Positions 12,247-26,231 of a DNA stretch of 64,000 nt are shown one piece after another. The stretch spans positions 46,110,868 through 46,174,867 of the forward strand of contig OY365809.1 in assembly GCA_959347315.1 (NCBI GenBank). The letters are read 5' to 3'. The notes under the pieces are model-generated. The model was not told the origin of the DNA, searched no databases, and worked only from the letters and a program-made list of their open reading frames with translations. Every line of letters begins with the position of its first letter. Within the stretch, counting starts at the first letter, position 1. Made by a program: the position numbers and the translations under genes. This DNA comes from Bimastos eiseni (lineage: Eukaryota > Annelida > Clitellata > Crassiclitellata > Lumbricidae).

Positions 12247-13603
12247 GTGGTGTATCTGTATCAACCGATGAAAGTACGCAACCATCTGAAGCCAGAGGTA
12301 TTGATGAGGCTGATGTTTTCAAAAAGGACAATGATGACACAAGAGAAAGAATGACGACAGAAGGAAGGCTATTAACAGGAGGTGAAGACATGAGAGAAGA
12401 CAACATTCGACAGTTGACAGTGAATGGTTCATTCACTGGAAATGACAAAACAGAAACAGTCACAGAAGCAGATCAAGCGCTCATGGTCAGCTATGAAGGT
12501 GCAGAGCCAGATGAATGCTTAGCAACAGACAACTCTTTGAAAATAGGTGAATCTAGAGCACCAGCAGCAGGTGATTATTTTACAACGAAATCTATGGTAC
12601 CACACGATATTTCCACCTCCGAATCTAATGTACCTGTACCAGAAGATATTTCAGCGATACTTGAATCAAGTGTTCCAGAAGATATTTTAGCAGTAATTGA
12701 ATCCCAAGTACCAGTAAATGGATCTAGAGTACCAGAACCAGATGGTCTGAGCAGATGTAGTCCGCCACAGGAATCTGTGTCAATTGACAAGATGGCAGTA
12801 CCAGGCAAACTGGTATCGCCATCTGCAACAGGAATTCCAGATGCAGGCGTACCGTTAGTACCAGATGTAACAAGTTATACCACACATTTGGGAGATGATA
12901 GTCATCTGATTATGAGAGAAGGACAAAGCAAGGGTGTGGCAGACAGTAATATCAGACAAACAGATGACGAATGTCACCAGATGACATCACACGAAGTCAA
13001 GCGAAAGGAGGATGATCGCATGACCCGAAGGAAGGAACGAGAGAAAAGTGCAACGACGGCTGATGATGTCATAGAGGGTGAGGTGGATTTGAGAGAAGAA
13101 GACAAGAGTCAGCTGAGATCAGATGACTTTGAATTACCAACGAAATTTCCATCAATCGACCAGTTAGAACTGAACGATTCTCTGTGTATTTCATTGCTAG
13201 TAGGCTCCCTAGATGGCAGCAGCAGCACTGATGTATCCTCTCTACATTCCAGTGTAACGGACAGTGTAACAGGTGGTCAGCAGGTCATCTCAGGTCCATC
13301 GGGTGATAAGGATGATGAATATAGGTCATCGACCTCACAATTTCAACTATGCAATGCTGGCTCTCCAGTCCAGACCAGTTCTTCTGACCACTTCCATAGC
13401 AGTGTCTCTTGCGATTCTCTTTCCTCTGAACCTGAATCGTCCATTCAGAGTTCACCGAATTCCAGTGATTCTGTCCTGTGGAGTTCCACCTTTGTACTTA
13501 TTCCCAATCTGATTTGGTTGTTCCACTCTGATGCCTCCTCCCCTTCAGATAAGGGAAGAGGGCCTGAGCAGACCACGACGCTTACTCCAGGGGATCGGAA
13601 GAG
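11244..13603 (+). CDS. First coding exon of the giant gene: acidic region with RVRF motif
   Basis: About 786 open codons before the proposed donor; the frame would read on to a stop at 13700 if unspliced. A basic cluster ([10 protein letters not shown]) is followed directly by RVRFDEV at 11484-11495, which fits the [KR]VxF docking motif for protein phosphatase 1. An Ala run and an Asp run come from trinucleotide repeats near 12175-12246. The rest is Asp/Glu/Ser-rich with short pseudo-repeats such as VPEDI and VPEPD near 12600-12850, and is predicted disordered by composition. Upstream, TTTTTGCAAG before 11242 could be a splice acceptor. Coding status is supported by length and coherent composition, not by homology. 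Confidence 0.72.
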
Positions 13604-16600
13604 GTATAGCGCAGGGGTGGCCAACCATCGTCCTGCTTCACGACTTGTCACAGAGGGCCTTTTGAGGAAAAAGATAAGGCCTCGGTCAGGTTGCAATTGA
13701 CCAACGAATCGTCTCTCACTCTTTCTGCTTCTTTCTCTTCTGCTGTTGAAGGGAATTTCTAGATTTCGGTTAAATGGTGTCTTTATTTATCTCTCAGTTG
13801 CTGTCAGCTGTTGTTGCTGCTGATGATGGTGAAGATGTTTGTAAACAACTCTTCTTGCCTTCCTTCCACCTTCTGCATCAGAAGGACATGACCTCCTCTG
13901 CTGATGGAAGGCTGAGTGCTTTTCAAACCATCTGGCAATTGGGTCAGCTGTGACCTTGCTTATCTTAAATGGCTTATGCTATTTTTAGCCTTGACCTCAG
14001 TGTTAAACCCTTCATGGATTAAAGTTATGGCTTCTAATTCTTGTTTTCACCTATGACCTCTTCTATGGCCTCTGCAGTTGTCATTTAACCCTTTGTCCTA
14101 ATTAAACCCCAATGGAGTTCACTTACTTTGATGCAATCTGTCAGCAGCAGCAGCCGCAGATGTTTGGATGATCCTTTTGGCACCTTTGACCCCCTCCCTC
14201 CTCCCTACACCTCAACAGACACCATCTGGGTTGATTGTTTCTCGTTTTCTGATTCCCTGATTGAGGTGAACATGATTCTTCATGAGAAGACATTGTGAAG
14301 ACATTGTGAAGACATTGTGATGAGCAGTGATTCGAATATGAATCTTCAGCAGATGAAACATCTCATTATGGTTTCAATTGACGTCCAGTTGAATCCTCTT
14401 CTAGTTGTAAACAGTCAATGAAGAGACGTCAGCATTTGCGTTTCATCTCTGTCTGTATGGATGTTTGTCTCCCTCTGTCTGTCTGTCTGTCTCTCTCTCT
14501 CTTCCTCTGAGTCCAACAACAAGAGGCAGACCCTATGATTGGCATCTTCCTTTAATCAAGAACGTCTATCTGTGGAATCGTCCAGTTCCAATCATCTACT
14601 GAAAAGAGGAAACTGTCCATTCCTGATCCGAAAAGAAAGACCGCACCACTGACATCTCTTGCTGCTCTTGGTAAGTTCATCTTTCTTTATTTTTCTTAAC
14701 TTTTGATGGTTTAGTGGTGAATACAATGGAAAACATTTGGTTTGTGGTTTCTGATCCACACGAACCCATAGCCAACACATGACTCACATTGGTATTACGA
14801 GTAGAGGGATCGTACACTGTCGGTGGGAAGATGAGATGGTGAGGGAGAGGATTTGTCACCCACTCTCATATGCCAAGGCTTAACACTTCATACCAAGGGA
14901 TTACCATAGTTTCTACCGTTTTTTTAATTTCATTATACAACAGCAGCAGCAGCAGCTGTGTAGTCCCAGTTTCTGTTGCCTACAGCTGTTGAGACTTTAA
15001 ATAGACTACATATTTACCTACTAGCATTACTTCATTGCTAACTGAGCAGATGAAATTATTTTTTTTTGCCTTGCAGCCATCCCATTTCTTTCGCCTCTTC
15101 CTCCTTTTCCCTCTCCTTTGATTTTCTCCCTCTCCTGTTTCTATGTGATGCCGTCTCCATAAACCCCGGAGTGTTGTGAAACTGTAAGAGCCTTGCCACC
15201 CCAGCGATTGGATAGAGAGTGTGGGGGATGGAAATAGGGTTTCTGGTTTCCAGAGTTTATGACCTGGGTCGAGTCTAGGTCATGTCTATGCCTAGGTGGC
15301 ACAATCTGGCCCAGGGAGTAGGCTGGCAGAACGCCAGAGAGAGAGAGAGAGAGAGAAACAGACAGACAGACAGACAGACAGAGGGACAGAGAGAGCGAGT
15401 GGGGGAGGATGGGTCCAAAGATAAACACAGAACAGACAAACAGGCAGACTACCAGAATCAAAGACACGAAGACAGAGACTGCTGTGGTGCGAGATATCGA
15501 GATATTGGTTTGCCATCTGCATCTAGTATATATATATATATATATATGTACATATATATATATATAGATGTATATATATTATATACACACCTAACAGAGG
15601 TCCTTTGGCTGCCTGCTGATAAGGGTAACCCAATCTGCCCCGATTCCAACTGTAAGCCGATTCCTTAGGCTAGTTGAGTCCTAGTCTGGATGGTATGAGT
15701 AGGGTAGCAGGGTGGCTGGGTGGCTGGCTGTTCGCTTGGTCATTCGTCGAGTTAGAACGGCCATTTGATCGAGTCATAGAAAATAGTTAACGTCAGTATT
15801 AATTAGGTCGTGTTTGGTTTTGTGAAGGAAGGAAGAGAGGAAAAAAACAACGACGACTCTTATCAGAGCCAGAAAGTCAAGGTTCAGATTCAACATCGGA
15901 TCTGTGTTCTGTCTCTTCATTAGCCCTGCTTACTACGCTCTGCCATCGCGACGAGTTGAAGTTCAACTTGAATTTCTTTGCCTCTTGTCACTCAGAAGGA
16001 ATATGGAGTAAGAAAGTGGCGTTCTTCTTCTGAGTTTCTATGTGGTTTAACAGTGAGAGAGAGAGAGACAGAGAAAGAGAGAGACAGAGAGAGAGACAGA
16101 GAGAAAGACCCAGAGACGAAGTAGGCAAATGGCTGCAGTATCGAGTTGTTGGTTTTGTTGACACTAGAGGGCAAGAGGAAATAGAAATCGTTTTTGTGTC
16201 TGCTGCTGAACCCAATCTCCGCGGACTTCTTGGCGTTTGCTGAAAGGAAGAGAGGGTGAGGGAAAAGCTGGAACCATTTGTTTCTCCAGCTGATGCTGAT
16301 GCTGCTGCTGCTTCTGTCTGCCTTTCTCTTCGATTGATTGCCAATGGAAGCAGACGGAGGCAGCACCGATCAGGTTGGGAGGAGGGTGGTCGAGGACGAT
16401 TCCTGGAAGAGCAAAAAAGAGCAGAGGGAGGAGGTGAAGGAAGAAGAGCCGACCTCTGCTCACTTCCGGAAGATGGAAGAGAGAATAACAGACATGGATG
16501 TCAAGGAAGCTGTTAAGAAACTCACTCAGGTTCGTTCAGTTATGCAACAGTCTCATCTCTAGTACCAATAAACATCTATCTGTGTATGTATATGGCTCTT

Positions 16601-19600
16601 TGTATGTTCCTCTGTATGCTTATGTATATTTGTGCTTTTGTATAGGAGATCAGCTGAGGAGCCTCTCAAGAGCCCTGTCCAGCTATTCATCTCTTTAATC
16701 AGAAACCAGTTAATTAAGTCGCTTGTCATTGAATATAATATATATCTCATGTTCAAGGCATTTTTTTTAAAGTAAGTACTTATTGAAATAATATGTTTAA
16801 AGGATACCCAATATATACAACCATCTAGCCCTAGTTATCATCATCATCATCATCATGGTCATTCGCTTCTTCCAAGATTCTTCTGGTGACTTGTTTTCTC
16901 TGTCGATAATGTTTTGGAAGTATTCTCCATTTTTCAAGTGAAAACTTCTTCATAAAATCAATACACAAAGCAGTGGGTGAGTGATGTTTTGCAAAACTCA
17001 ATGCATGACCAGTGATGAAACTTCATCTAAATTCCTAACCAAGTGCCTACAGCTGCTAGAGGAGGCAAGGAAGGCTCTGACGACCGGAATTGGAGAAAGT
17101 AATGTTACTGATAGCAGGGATAATAGTGATAACAGTGATATTTAACGATACTAAGACTTCATCTCCTTTGGTTCTGTTTTTTGTAAGTAAGTTGAGTTAA
17201 TGAAGTTGGTAGAAATTGGGCAGAGGTCGCTCATCATTCAAGGCTGGAAGTTAGGTCCTGGGTTGTATCTTTAGCTGTCTTTGGCTGTGGCTTTGTTTGT
17301 GGCTTTGCTTGTGGCTTTGTTTGTGGCTGTGTTTGTGGCTTTGCTTCTGACTTTGCTTCTGAGTTTGTTTGTGGCTTTGCTTCTGGCTTTGCTTGTGGCT
17401 TTGCTTTGCTTGTTTCCTTGCTTGTGGCGTTGCTTGTGGCTTTGCTTGTGCCTTGCAGCTGGATCCAGAACAACCAGAGATTTATTGAGGTCGTTGTTGG
17501 GTGCACTGCGCGGCTCTTAAAACTGCTGGGACTATGCGCTGTAAACATAGAACTTACAACGGATGAGGTCAGAAGGAATGGATCAGAAGATATCTTCAAG
17601 GAGAAGGGAAATGGAAATTGATCCTAAGTAGGAATGGGAGGGGGTTGCTCCTCATCTGGGGCCTACATCATCTCCATTGGATGGGATGCGTCTAAGACCA
17701 GTTTCACCAGCTCTTCTCTTCACAGGCATCGTCTCTCTTAACATCTCCCTCGTCGCTTGGCTTTGGTTCTTTCTGGTCCTGTGGCTAATCTGTTGCCAGG
17801 TGAGACCTTGTCTATGCCACCTGCAGGATGCAGTCCCTGAGATTTCGATCCCTGTGGTTCAGCATCTAGGTGGCCAGATGAAGCCCCTGTCATTTGGACG
17901 GGAGGGTAGGATGGCTGCCTTGCGGGGTAGCGCTGACTGTGTAACCCCCAGTGCATATCACAAACCCTGGCGTTGCCTCAACTGAACTCAGCCTCTAGTA
18001 TTCCATCAAGTAATTAAGCAGCTGTTAATTCGCGTGTCTTGGACAGAGATGCGGTTGGTTTAGTTCATTTTAAAGCAGGGACATTTGAATTTTCAGTCAT
18101 GAAAGGGAACCGGAAGAACACCCCACCCGCACCCCCACCCAGGTTGGAAGCTTATTTAAGGAGAGGTAGAGTTGCTTGCAGGCGTCGTTAAATAAATTTA
18201 TATCAGTCAGTGAACTTGAAGTCGGTCTCAGCCCTACTTAGTCATGGCTGATGTGGAATAGACATTCCAAGTGAAAAGAAGACAAACAGCAGGAGGGACA
18301 AGTTAATGTAGACAAAGAATTAGACAGGCACAGAGAGAGGGAGCAAGACAAATGCAAGGAATTGAGCGAGATGGGAACAGACAGACATAAACACAGACCG
18401 ACAGACACATGGACTGAGAGGGACAGTCAGAAGACAGACAGACAGAGATACCGAGAGAGAGGAGAGAGTCTGAGGGGGAGAGAGACCGAGAGAGAGAGAA
18501 AAAACGATAGATAGATAGAGACAGACAGACAGACAGAGTGAGACAGAGACAGAGAGACGGAGAAAAACAGCGCGCATTGTGTTGTGGTGAATTGGTCAGT
18601 CATTGCAGAGTGTTGTATGATTACTGTGTCTGTCGTCTTCGATTGTTTGTCTTTTTCATCGTTTTCCTCTTGAGTAAAACCACCAACGGCCAACCATCAA
18701 CAGCGCTGCTTTTACTAGACGTAAACATTCAGTCAGATATATACACACAGCCTCAGCAACACTTACAGCCTAGTTACAGGCAAGAAAGGTTCGCGAACAG
18801 AACGCTCTGGAGATATGAATATTTTTACAAACTGTTCGTACGCGAATTTCTAGGTCAACGGGAATATTTTCAGCACACGATTTACCTGTTATAATGATAG
18901 TTGTACATTTCTATTTTCGAACTGCACAATTCACCAACATTTCATATTATAACAGCCATGCATTCACAAGGGCTGAAGGCTGTGATAATTCTAATACGCT
19001 AATCAGGCACATTAGTTATAAATGATGACAAGGGTCTCACGCAGAGCGCTAACCAAATGAAACTCTTGCGAATTTCAGGGCCAAAGAATCGCACCCGCTG
19101 AGTTCAAAATTCAATCCCAGACGAAAATGAGTTGTAAGGCTAGCAAATCTAAAAATATGATACGGTATGGACCGCTTTGTAACAGCAGTCTTCCCAAATA
19201 AACACCAAGATGGGATGGACAATGTGAGGGATTTTCTCTCCCTCCTGGGATGCTGATGTGGTTGCTTTGGACGGGTGGGATATGGTGGAAGGGGGTTGAG
19301 ACAAATGATGAGGGGTGGCTGTCTTAAGTCAAGGTAATCTGGTACTCGCCTTTCTCCAGGACATCATCTGTTGGAGCTGTGTAGGAATCCGTGGGAATGA
19401 GACATCGCTTCGTAACTCAAGCTCCTTTTACTCTTAGTCACCTTTATACAGTGTGCTGCCGTTCAGTGAGATAGTGAAGTCTTGAGGGGTTATTGATGGC
19501 TTCGTTTGTGGCATTCTAGGGTTGAAGGCTGAAGAAGGGGTTTCTTATTCCCAAGAGATTTCTTATCTTTGCACTCAGACGGGTTGTCCACCAGACGAAG

Positions 19601-22600
19601 TTTCTCAACATAAATCTGAATTCTTAAGTTGATGTAGAAAATACGGTCACATGGGCAGGCTGTGATCAGCTGTATCACAGATGTTGTTTCTACCAATTCG
19701 CGTTTTAGACAAAGGGAGGACTAAGCCAGTGATATCAGGGACCAAAGCTAAGGCCAGTATTATCAGTGGGCCAAAGGACTAAAGTCACTAAACTGAGGCC
19801 AGTAAAATCAGCGAAGACATAAGATGAAAGCCAATCCTAGTGAAATCAGTGGGCCAAAGCTAAGGCCAGTAATGTTAGCAAAGCCAAAGCGAAGGCCAGT
19901 AATATCAGTGACCCAGCGCTAAAGCCATTCATATCATGAGGCCAATGAGCTAAGGCTAAGGCCAGTCAAACCAGTGAAAACAGGAGATGAAAGCCAATCT
20001 AGTGAAATCAGTGGAGCAACATGAGCTTAAAGCGATTTCGGAATTTCTGTCGTATTTGATGAAACTTTATGTCATAGTCTGACAGTCTTTTACGTGAAGA
20101 AGTATTTTGTCTGTGAGACTTAAGTTTTTATAGTTTAAATCATTAGAGAGTCTTATGATTATGAGGACGTTTGTGTTCTATGCTGTTGTGGTGCTTTCGG
20201 GATCATTGGTTCTCGTCAGACGGGGTCCCAATGACTCAACGGCGTGTGATCGAATATGGGCATTTATATAGCACCAGCAGATAAGAGCATTGCAAAGAAC
20301 CTGCAATCCAAGCCAAAGATCGTTTTATGTACATCCAGTGAAACTATATGTATGGGTGACACACTCTAAGGCTTGTATTGGTTTCCCAGACGATCTCAGT
20401 ACACTCTCATCGTTGAAGGTTTAAAAGTGTGTATATGTTTATGTATTTATGTATGCACGTTTGCATGTTTTTGTATACATGTGTGTACTGTGTATTCACT
20501 TTTCTGTTTTGTGTATTTATGTAAGTGCATGTTTAAATTGCAAATTTGTAGAAGAGCTGAATACATGTTCCTTGAATGACTTTCTTAAGTTTCTGTTTGT
20601 GATTGTCCTCCTTGGAGTTGCTGTAGAGAAACCTTCTTCATTTAGACTGACAGTTAATTATAGGAGATGAGTTATAATATGCAGACAGTTTTATATTTAA
20701 ATGGTGGTTAGCTGAATAGACTTCAAACAGTAAAACCAGATCATTTATCAGATGAATTTAGACACAATGATTTGTGTGAAGCAGTTGTTAATGTGCAAAG
20801 GGTTCAACAGAACTTTTGGTTATCTCATTTTCATCAAAACGGAGGTTAAATCAACTCAGGCAGATCAGAAAAAACAGTTTTTGTGCGTCAGTTGAAGATT
20901 GGAAGATAGTCCTCCTGCGTTTTTTGACTGCTTTTCGAATTTTCTGAGAGCTCTTCTCATTTCATTGCGTGTTTTTGATTACGTCAACTGATTTTCTCAA
21001 CGGAAATGTCAAAGGTTGCAATCCATCTGTGTAACTTCAGATTCACTGAGTTTGTAAACACTTTCTTTCATCAGCGTTGTATCATCGGCTGGCTGGTGAA
21101 AGGAGTTTCATGACATATCATTAATTATGTGCAAGATTCATCAGTTTGACCTGAAGTTTGTTTCTTAATTAACAGAAATCATAAAATTGAGAAATTTTTA
21201 ATTTCTGCTGAGCTGTTACATGATAAAAATGTCCTTGATTGTGGTCTGCCAACCTCTGCCACTCTGTTATGCCACTAATGGCTTCGTCGGCTGTTAACCA
21301 GGACGGTTCTATTGTTATATGAAGGGGTGTTGGGCTGTGCTTGCCCTTGCCGGTGGTCATATAGTGGAGAATTCCGGAGAGAAGATTAATAGTAGAAAGT
21401 TATTTGAAGACTTACAGAATTGCAGATTATTAGCAAATGTATTCATTACGAGAAATTATATTCAGTGATGATATAGATGTATAATGATGTATGATGATAA
21501 TACTTACCTTATGACGATGAATAAAGGCAATTGTTACGGCATATCAGGTTTTTTTATATTGTATTTACTCCTGATGTTCCATTTATGTAATATATTGGTG
21601 TGGATAACAGATCTGAGAGCAGTTAGAAAAAATCGATAGTTGGAAATGTTGGCTGATTGTAGGAAATCTAGGGTCGGTGGCTGGAGTCAGTGTGCGTTTG
21701 TGGGTGGGTGTGGGTGGGTGTGCTGGTGATTGCCTAATGGACTAAAATTGAGAGATCAGTGGTTGGAAAGATGGAAGAAGGACGGATGACTGGAAAAGCA
21801 GCCGTGGCTCTAGTTGTTAAGCCTCTGGGCCTAACATTTGGTCTTTAGTTAACCTCCTGGTGAGGGAGAGACAGACAGAGAGGGAGACAGATGGTGTTGC
21901 CCGTTGTATAGACTATACAGGAGTTGCGGGCGTTAGAAAGTCAGTCAGATTAGTTAGTTGGTTCTTTCCGTTGGATCTCGTTGCATTGAGACTAAGAAGG
22001 AGGAAGAAAAAGGAGGAAGAAAGAGTCTTATGACAGGGCGTCCTCCTCAACCAACAATAATGGATCGTCGGTGACAAAGACTCCTTAGATACTCTTTTCT
22101 TTATCCTCAAAGTCATTATTTCTGCTGACTTTTGTTACAGTGTCGTCTAGTTGAATCATTCAGAGTGCAAGATCAGGTAAAACGGTTTAGTTATTGTTTC
22201 TTGTTGTCTTCTGTGGTGGCAGAGGGTCTTCTTGTCCTCCTTCTTGTCCTCCTTCTTGTCCTCCTTCTTGTCCTCCTTCTTGTCCTCCTTCTTGTCCTCC
22301 TTCTTGTCCTCCTTCTTGTCCTCCTTCTTGTCCTCCTTCTTGTCCTCCTTCTTGTCCTCCTTCTTGTCCTCCTTCTTGTCCTCCTTCTTGTCCTCCTTCT
22401 TGTCCTCCTTCTTGTCCTCCTTCTTGTCCTCCTTCTTGTCCTCCTTCTTGTCCTCCTTTTGTTGCTCCTTCTTATCCTCCTTCTGGCCCTCTTTCCGGTC
22501 CAAATGGCACCGGGTTCTAACTTCTAGGTATTTAACTCCTCTTGAGAACCTGATCATTGCTGAACCGATAATTCGACGTTAAAGCGTTGCTTTCTCTGAT

Positions 22601-25600
22601 CTAAGCAACGTCTTCGCTTCCTACCCTTACAAAACAGAGTCAAGTCAGTCGAAGATTACAATTTGGTGTTTTATTGCAGATCTAATAATTCCTTTATTGC
22701 CTGCATCGGGTAACTCTAATGGACGCTGAGAAGCGTGGCTCGTGATACTACTGATAGGTTGCAAACGAGAGGGTGTTTTGATCATACTGGTGCTATTTCG
22801 ACCCAGGTCAAACTCTGAGGAAACTGTCAAGGAGGCGTCATTGGTCGAATCTGGAATTGGTTTAGCTGCTCTTTGATAAAGTTATTGCTGCAGGAAGGAA
22901 GGCTCGATTTAGATGGGAAATGGGGTGAATTCAGCAGTAACGGAATGGTGGGTTTTTTAGACTCTTGAGTGGAAAAGAGAATCTGGGATGGATGCAGAGG
23001 GAGCATGGGTGGGTTTGGATTAGTTTACGATCTGGTTATTTTCCATGAATTACCATCCAAGAACTGTTTCTTGCAGCAGGAATTCCTTTCAATGTGTATG
23101 TAGGTATTATGCCACTTTATATAGAACATTATTTACATCTCTAAACATGGATTGAGTGCCATATGAAAGCTAAGTTGAGAAGAGATTTGAATTCAAGGCA
23201 GATGTCTTCTGATTCATTTTATTTTTTTACCACATTTCCGATGTTGTCCAACCAGTTTAAGAAGAGGTTTTTTAGATGAGATTCTGCAGAGAATTTCCAA
23301 TGTACAACATTTTTGCTTTTCTTTGAAGACTTTCTGGATTAGACTTTCAAGATTAAGTGATGGTAACATCACTATATATTCAAACCAGGGTAGCTTCCGG
23401 CATCTACGATTTCAGTTTATTCATTTCTATTCGTGAGATCTGGAGCCTGGCACGAAGAGGGAAGAGAAGGAAGAGAGCAGTGGAGTTAAGATCACTGATC
23501 ATGCCAATGATGTTTACACCTTTGAGTAGGAAGAGAGAGAAAATGGAAAACGTTTGGAATGTTTTTCTGAAAGCACTTTTCTGTACAGATGAACATCTGG
23601 CTGTGTCTGTCCGTCCGCCCGCCCGCCCGCCCGTCCGTCTGTCTGTCCGTCCGTCCGTCCGTCTGTCCGTCCGTCTGTCTGTCTCTGTTTGTCTGGTTGC
23701 AAATGAATATCAGAAGGAAGGTTTGCTTAGTTGACACCACTGGTCGTGTCTAAATGTCAGAACATCTCCAGAACTAAAACTCAGTCATTAATATTACTTA
23801 TTACGTCATTGAAAAGAGGAGGTTTTGCTAACCAGGTCTTGAAGTGCGTCAATGCGTTGTGGACATGTGCAATGTGCTTAAAGAGCATATGTTGGAACAG
23901 ATTACGTGTGGTATATAATTATACATCTGGTGGAAAGATTATAATGAGTGCATCTGGTCGCTGTTATTAAGAGTACTTACGCTTCTTACTGGTATGTTTT
24001 ATGTTGCACGTAGTATACGTTTTATGTTGAACATGGTGCATGAATAATTGAGCTGGGTATGTTTATGAGTGAACATCAATCAATCAATGAAACTTAATAC
24101 AGCGCCTCTTCAAGAAATCTACTCAGAGGTGCTCCTGGTCCAACCTCGGTCATTAAGACAGTTTTCAGAGTGGAAAAACAGGGTAGAGAGTTCTTAGGTA
24201 AGTGTCAAAGATCCAATTAGAGGCTATTCCAAGCAGTTGGGACCACAACAGAAAAAGCACAATACTGCATCGTAGAGGTCCTAGAGAAAGGGACATGAAG
24301 AAGACCGTGTGATGTGGTTGAACATGTTACGTTGATACTTGATAATTGAACATGGTATGTTGATAATTAAACATGGTATGTTGATAATTAAACATGGTAT
24401 GTTGATAATTGAACATGGTATGTTGATAATTGAACATGGTATGTTGATAATTGAACATGGTATGTTGATAATTGAACATGGTATGTTGATAATTGAACAT
24501 GGTATGTTGATAATTGAACATGGCATGTTGATAATTGAACATGGTATGTTAATAATTGAACATGGTATGTTGATAATTGAACATGGTATGTTGATAATTG
24601 AACATGGCATGTTGATAATTGAACATGGTATGTTAATAATTGAACATGGTATGTTGATAATTGAACATGGTATGTTGATAATTGAACATGATATGTTGAT
24701 AATTGAACAGGGTATGTTTAGCAGAGCAGACAGAGCTATCTGAGATTGAGTCCTATATTCTAAGTGCAAAAATGCTAAGTCCATGATTTGGTTTCAAACA
24801 CCTTTATCTCTCTTAAGTATTTTGGACAGTTTTAATGTCCAGTGGCTCCACTAACTGAGCATTCGTATGTGTGTATCTGTGTCTGTGTGTGTTTTTGTGT
24901 GTGGTCCTGTGTGTGTGTGTGGTCCTGTGTGTGTGTGCCTGTGTGTATGTGGTCCTGTGTGTGTGTGTGCCTGTGTGTGTGTGGTCCTGTGTGTGTGTGT
25001 GTGCCTGTGTGTGTGTGGTCCTGTGTGTGTGTGTGCCTGTGTGTGTGTGGTCCTGTGTGTGTGTGTGTGTGTGCCTGTATGTGTGTGGTCCTGTGTGTGT
25101 GTGCCTGTGTGTGTGTGGTCCTGTGTGTGTGTGTGCCTGTGTGTGTGTGGTCCTGTGTGTGTGTGTGCCTGTGTGTGTGTGCCTGTGTGTATGTGGTCCT
25201 GTGTGTGTGTGTGCCTGTGTGTGTGTGTGCCTGTGTGTGTGTGGTCCTGTGTGTGCATGTGTGCCTGTTTGTGTGTGTGTGCCTGTGTGTGTGTGTGGTC
25301 CTGTGTGTGTGTGTGCCTGTGTGTGTGTTTGTGGTTGCCTCTGCGTTTATATCTTCTAAGCAATTGTGTTTATCTGTTGTCTCTGTTTATTGTTTGATGT
25401 TTAAACAACACAGATTTCATAACCTTTTGCTTCTCGGAAGCAATTGAGATTGCATTTTAGGCAGGGTATATAGGGCAGGAACTTTACGCATAAGTTTCTT
25501 ATAAATGTTTATAGATTAATAATGAATATTTTAAGGGGTCCGTATGACCCTGCGGATGTTGGGAACCTTTTAGTTGGAGGTCATGAGTCATAAGGGAGGT

Positions 25601-26162
25601 CGAATGGCACTTATGCCAGGCAGACATACATGAAACTCCGTCGCTGCCTTGTAATGGAGTGGTGCCAGTCAGAAGCCGGGCGAAAGGAGGAGGGAGCCGC
25701 TAATCATCTTTATTATGATAGGTGGGTCGTTTAACGGAAATGACTACACCACTACTATCTACACAGAGAGAGACAGAGACAGAGAGCCTTAGAGAGAGAG
25801 AGGGGCAGACAAGGAAGATATATCAGAGGGAAGAATGGTTTGTTCATCAGATGGTTGTATCTCTATGGTCTGTGTATACATCCAAAGGAGGAGAAGTATT
25901 TGGGAGAGAGATGCAGAGGGATGCAGTCATGGAAGGAGAAATACACAGAGAGTATGGAATTGGTTATTTATGACTTCAGCTGATTGTGCCTACGTTGGAA
26001 AAAGGCCTCAAGGCTTCTTGGCCTCTCTGTCTCTAGATATCTACATATTCATGCGATTTAATAGCTGCACTTAACTTTTTATACTCATTATATGTATGTA
26101 TATATATATATATGTGTGTGTGTATGTTTACCTAACTGTATGTGTGTGTACTTCATTGTGCT

Positions 26163-26231
<69 letters not shown>

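Noticed and set aside
17461..17619. [14 protein letters not shown] frame as an extra transmembrane exon of the giant gene
   Set aside because: It requires an incoming phase that neither upstream exon supplies, and it ends in a stop with no good phase-1 donor to the transmembrane exon.
22132..22582. Leu/Val-, Cys/Pro- and Lys/Glu/Asp-repeat frames
   Set aside because: All come from one 12-bp minisatellite and are open in several frames at once.
24281..25447. IINIPCS, LIIEHGM and Cys/Val repeat frames
   Set aside because: Products of a 21-bp minisatellite and a GT microsatellite.
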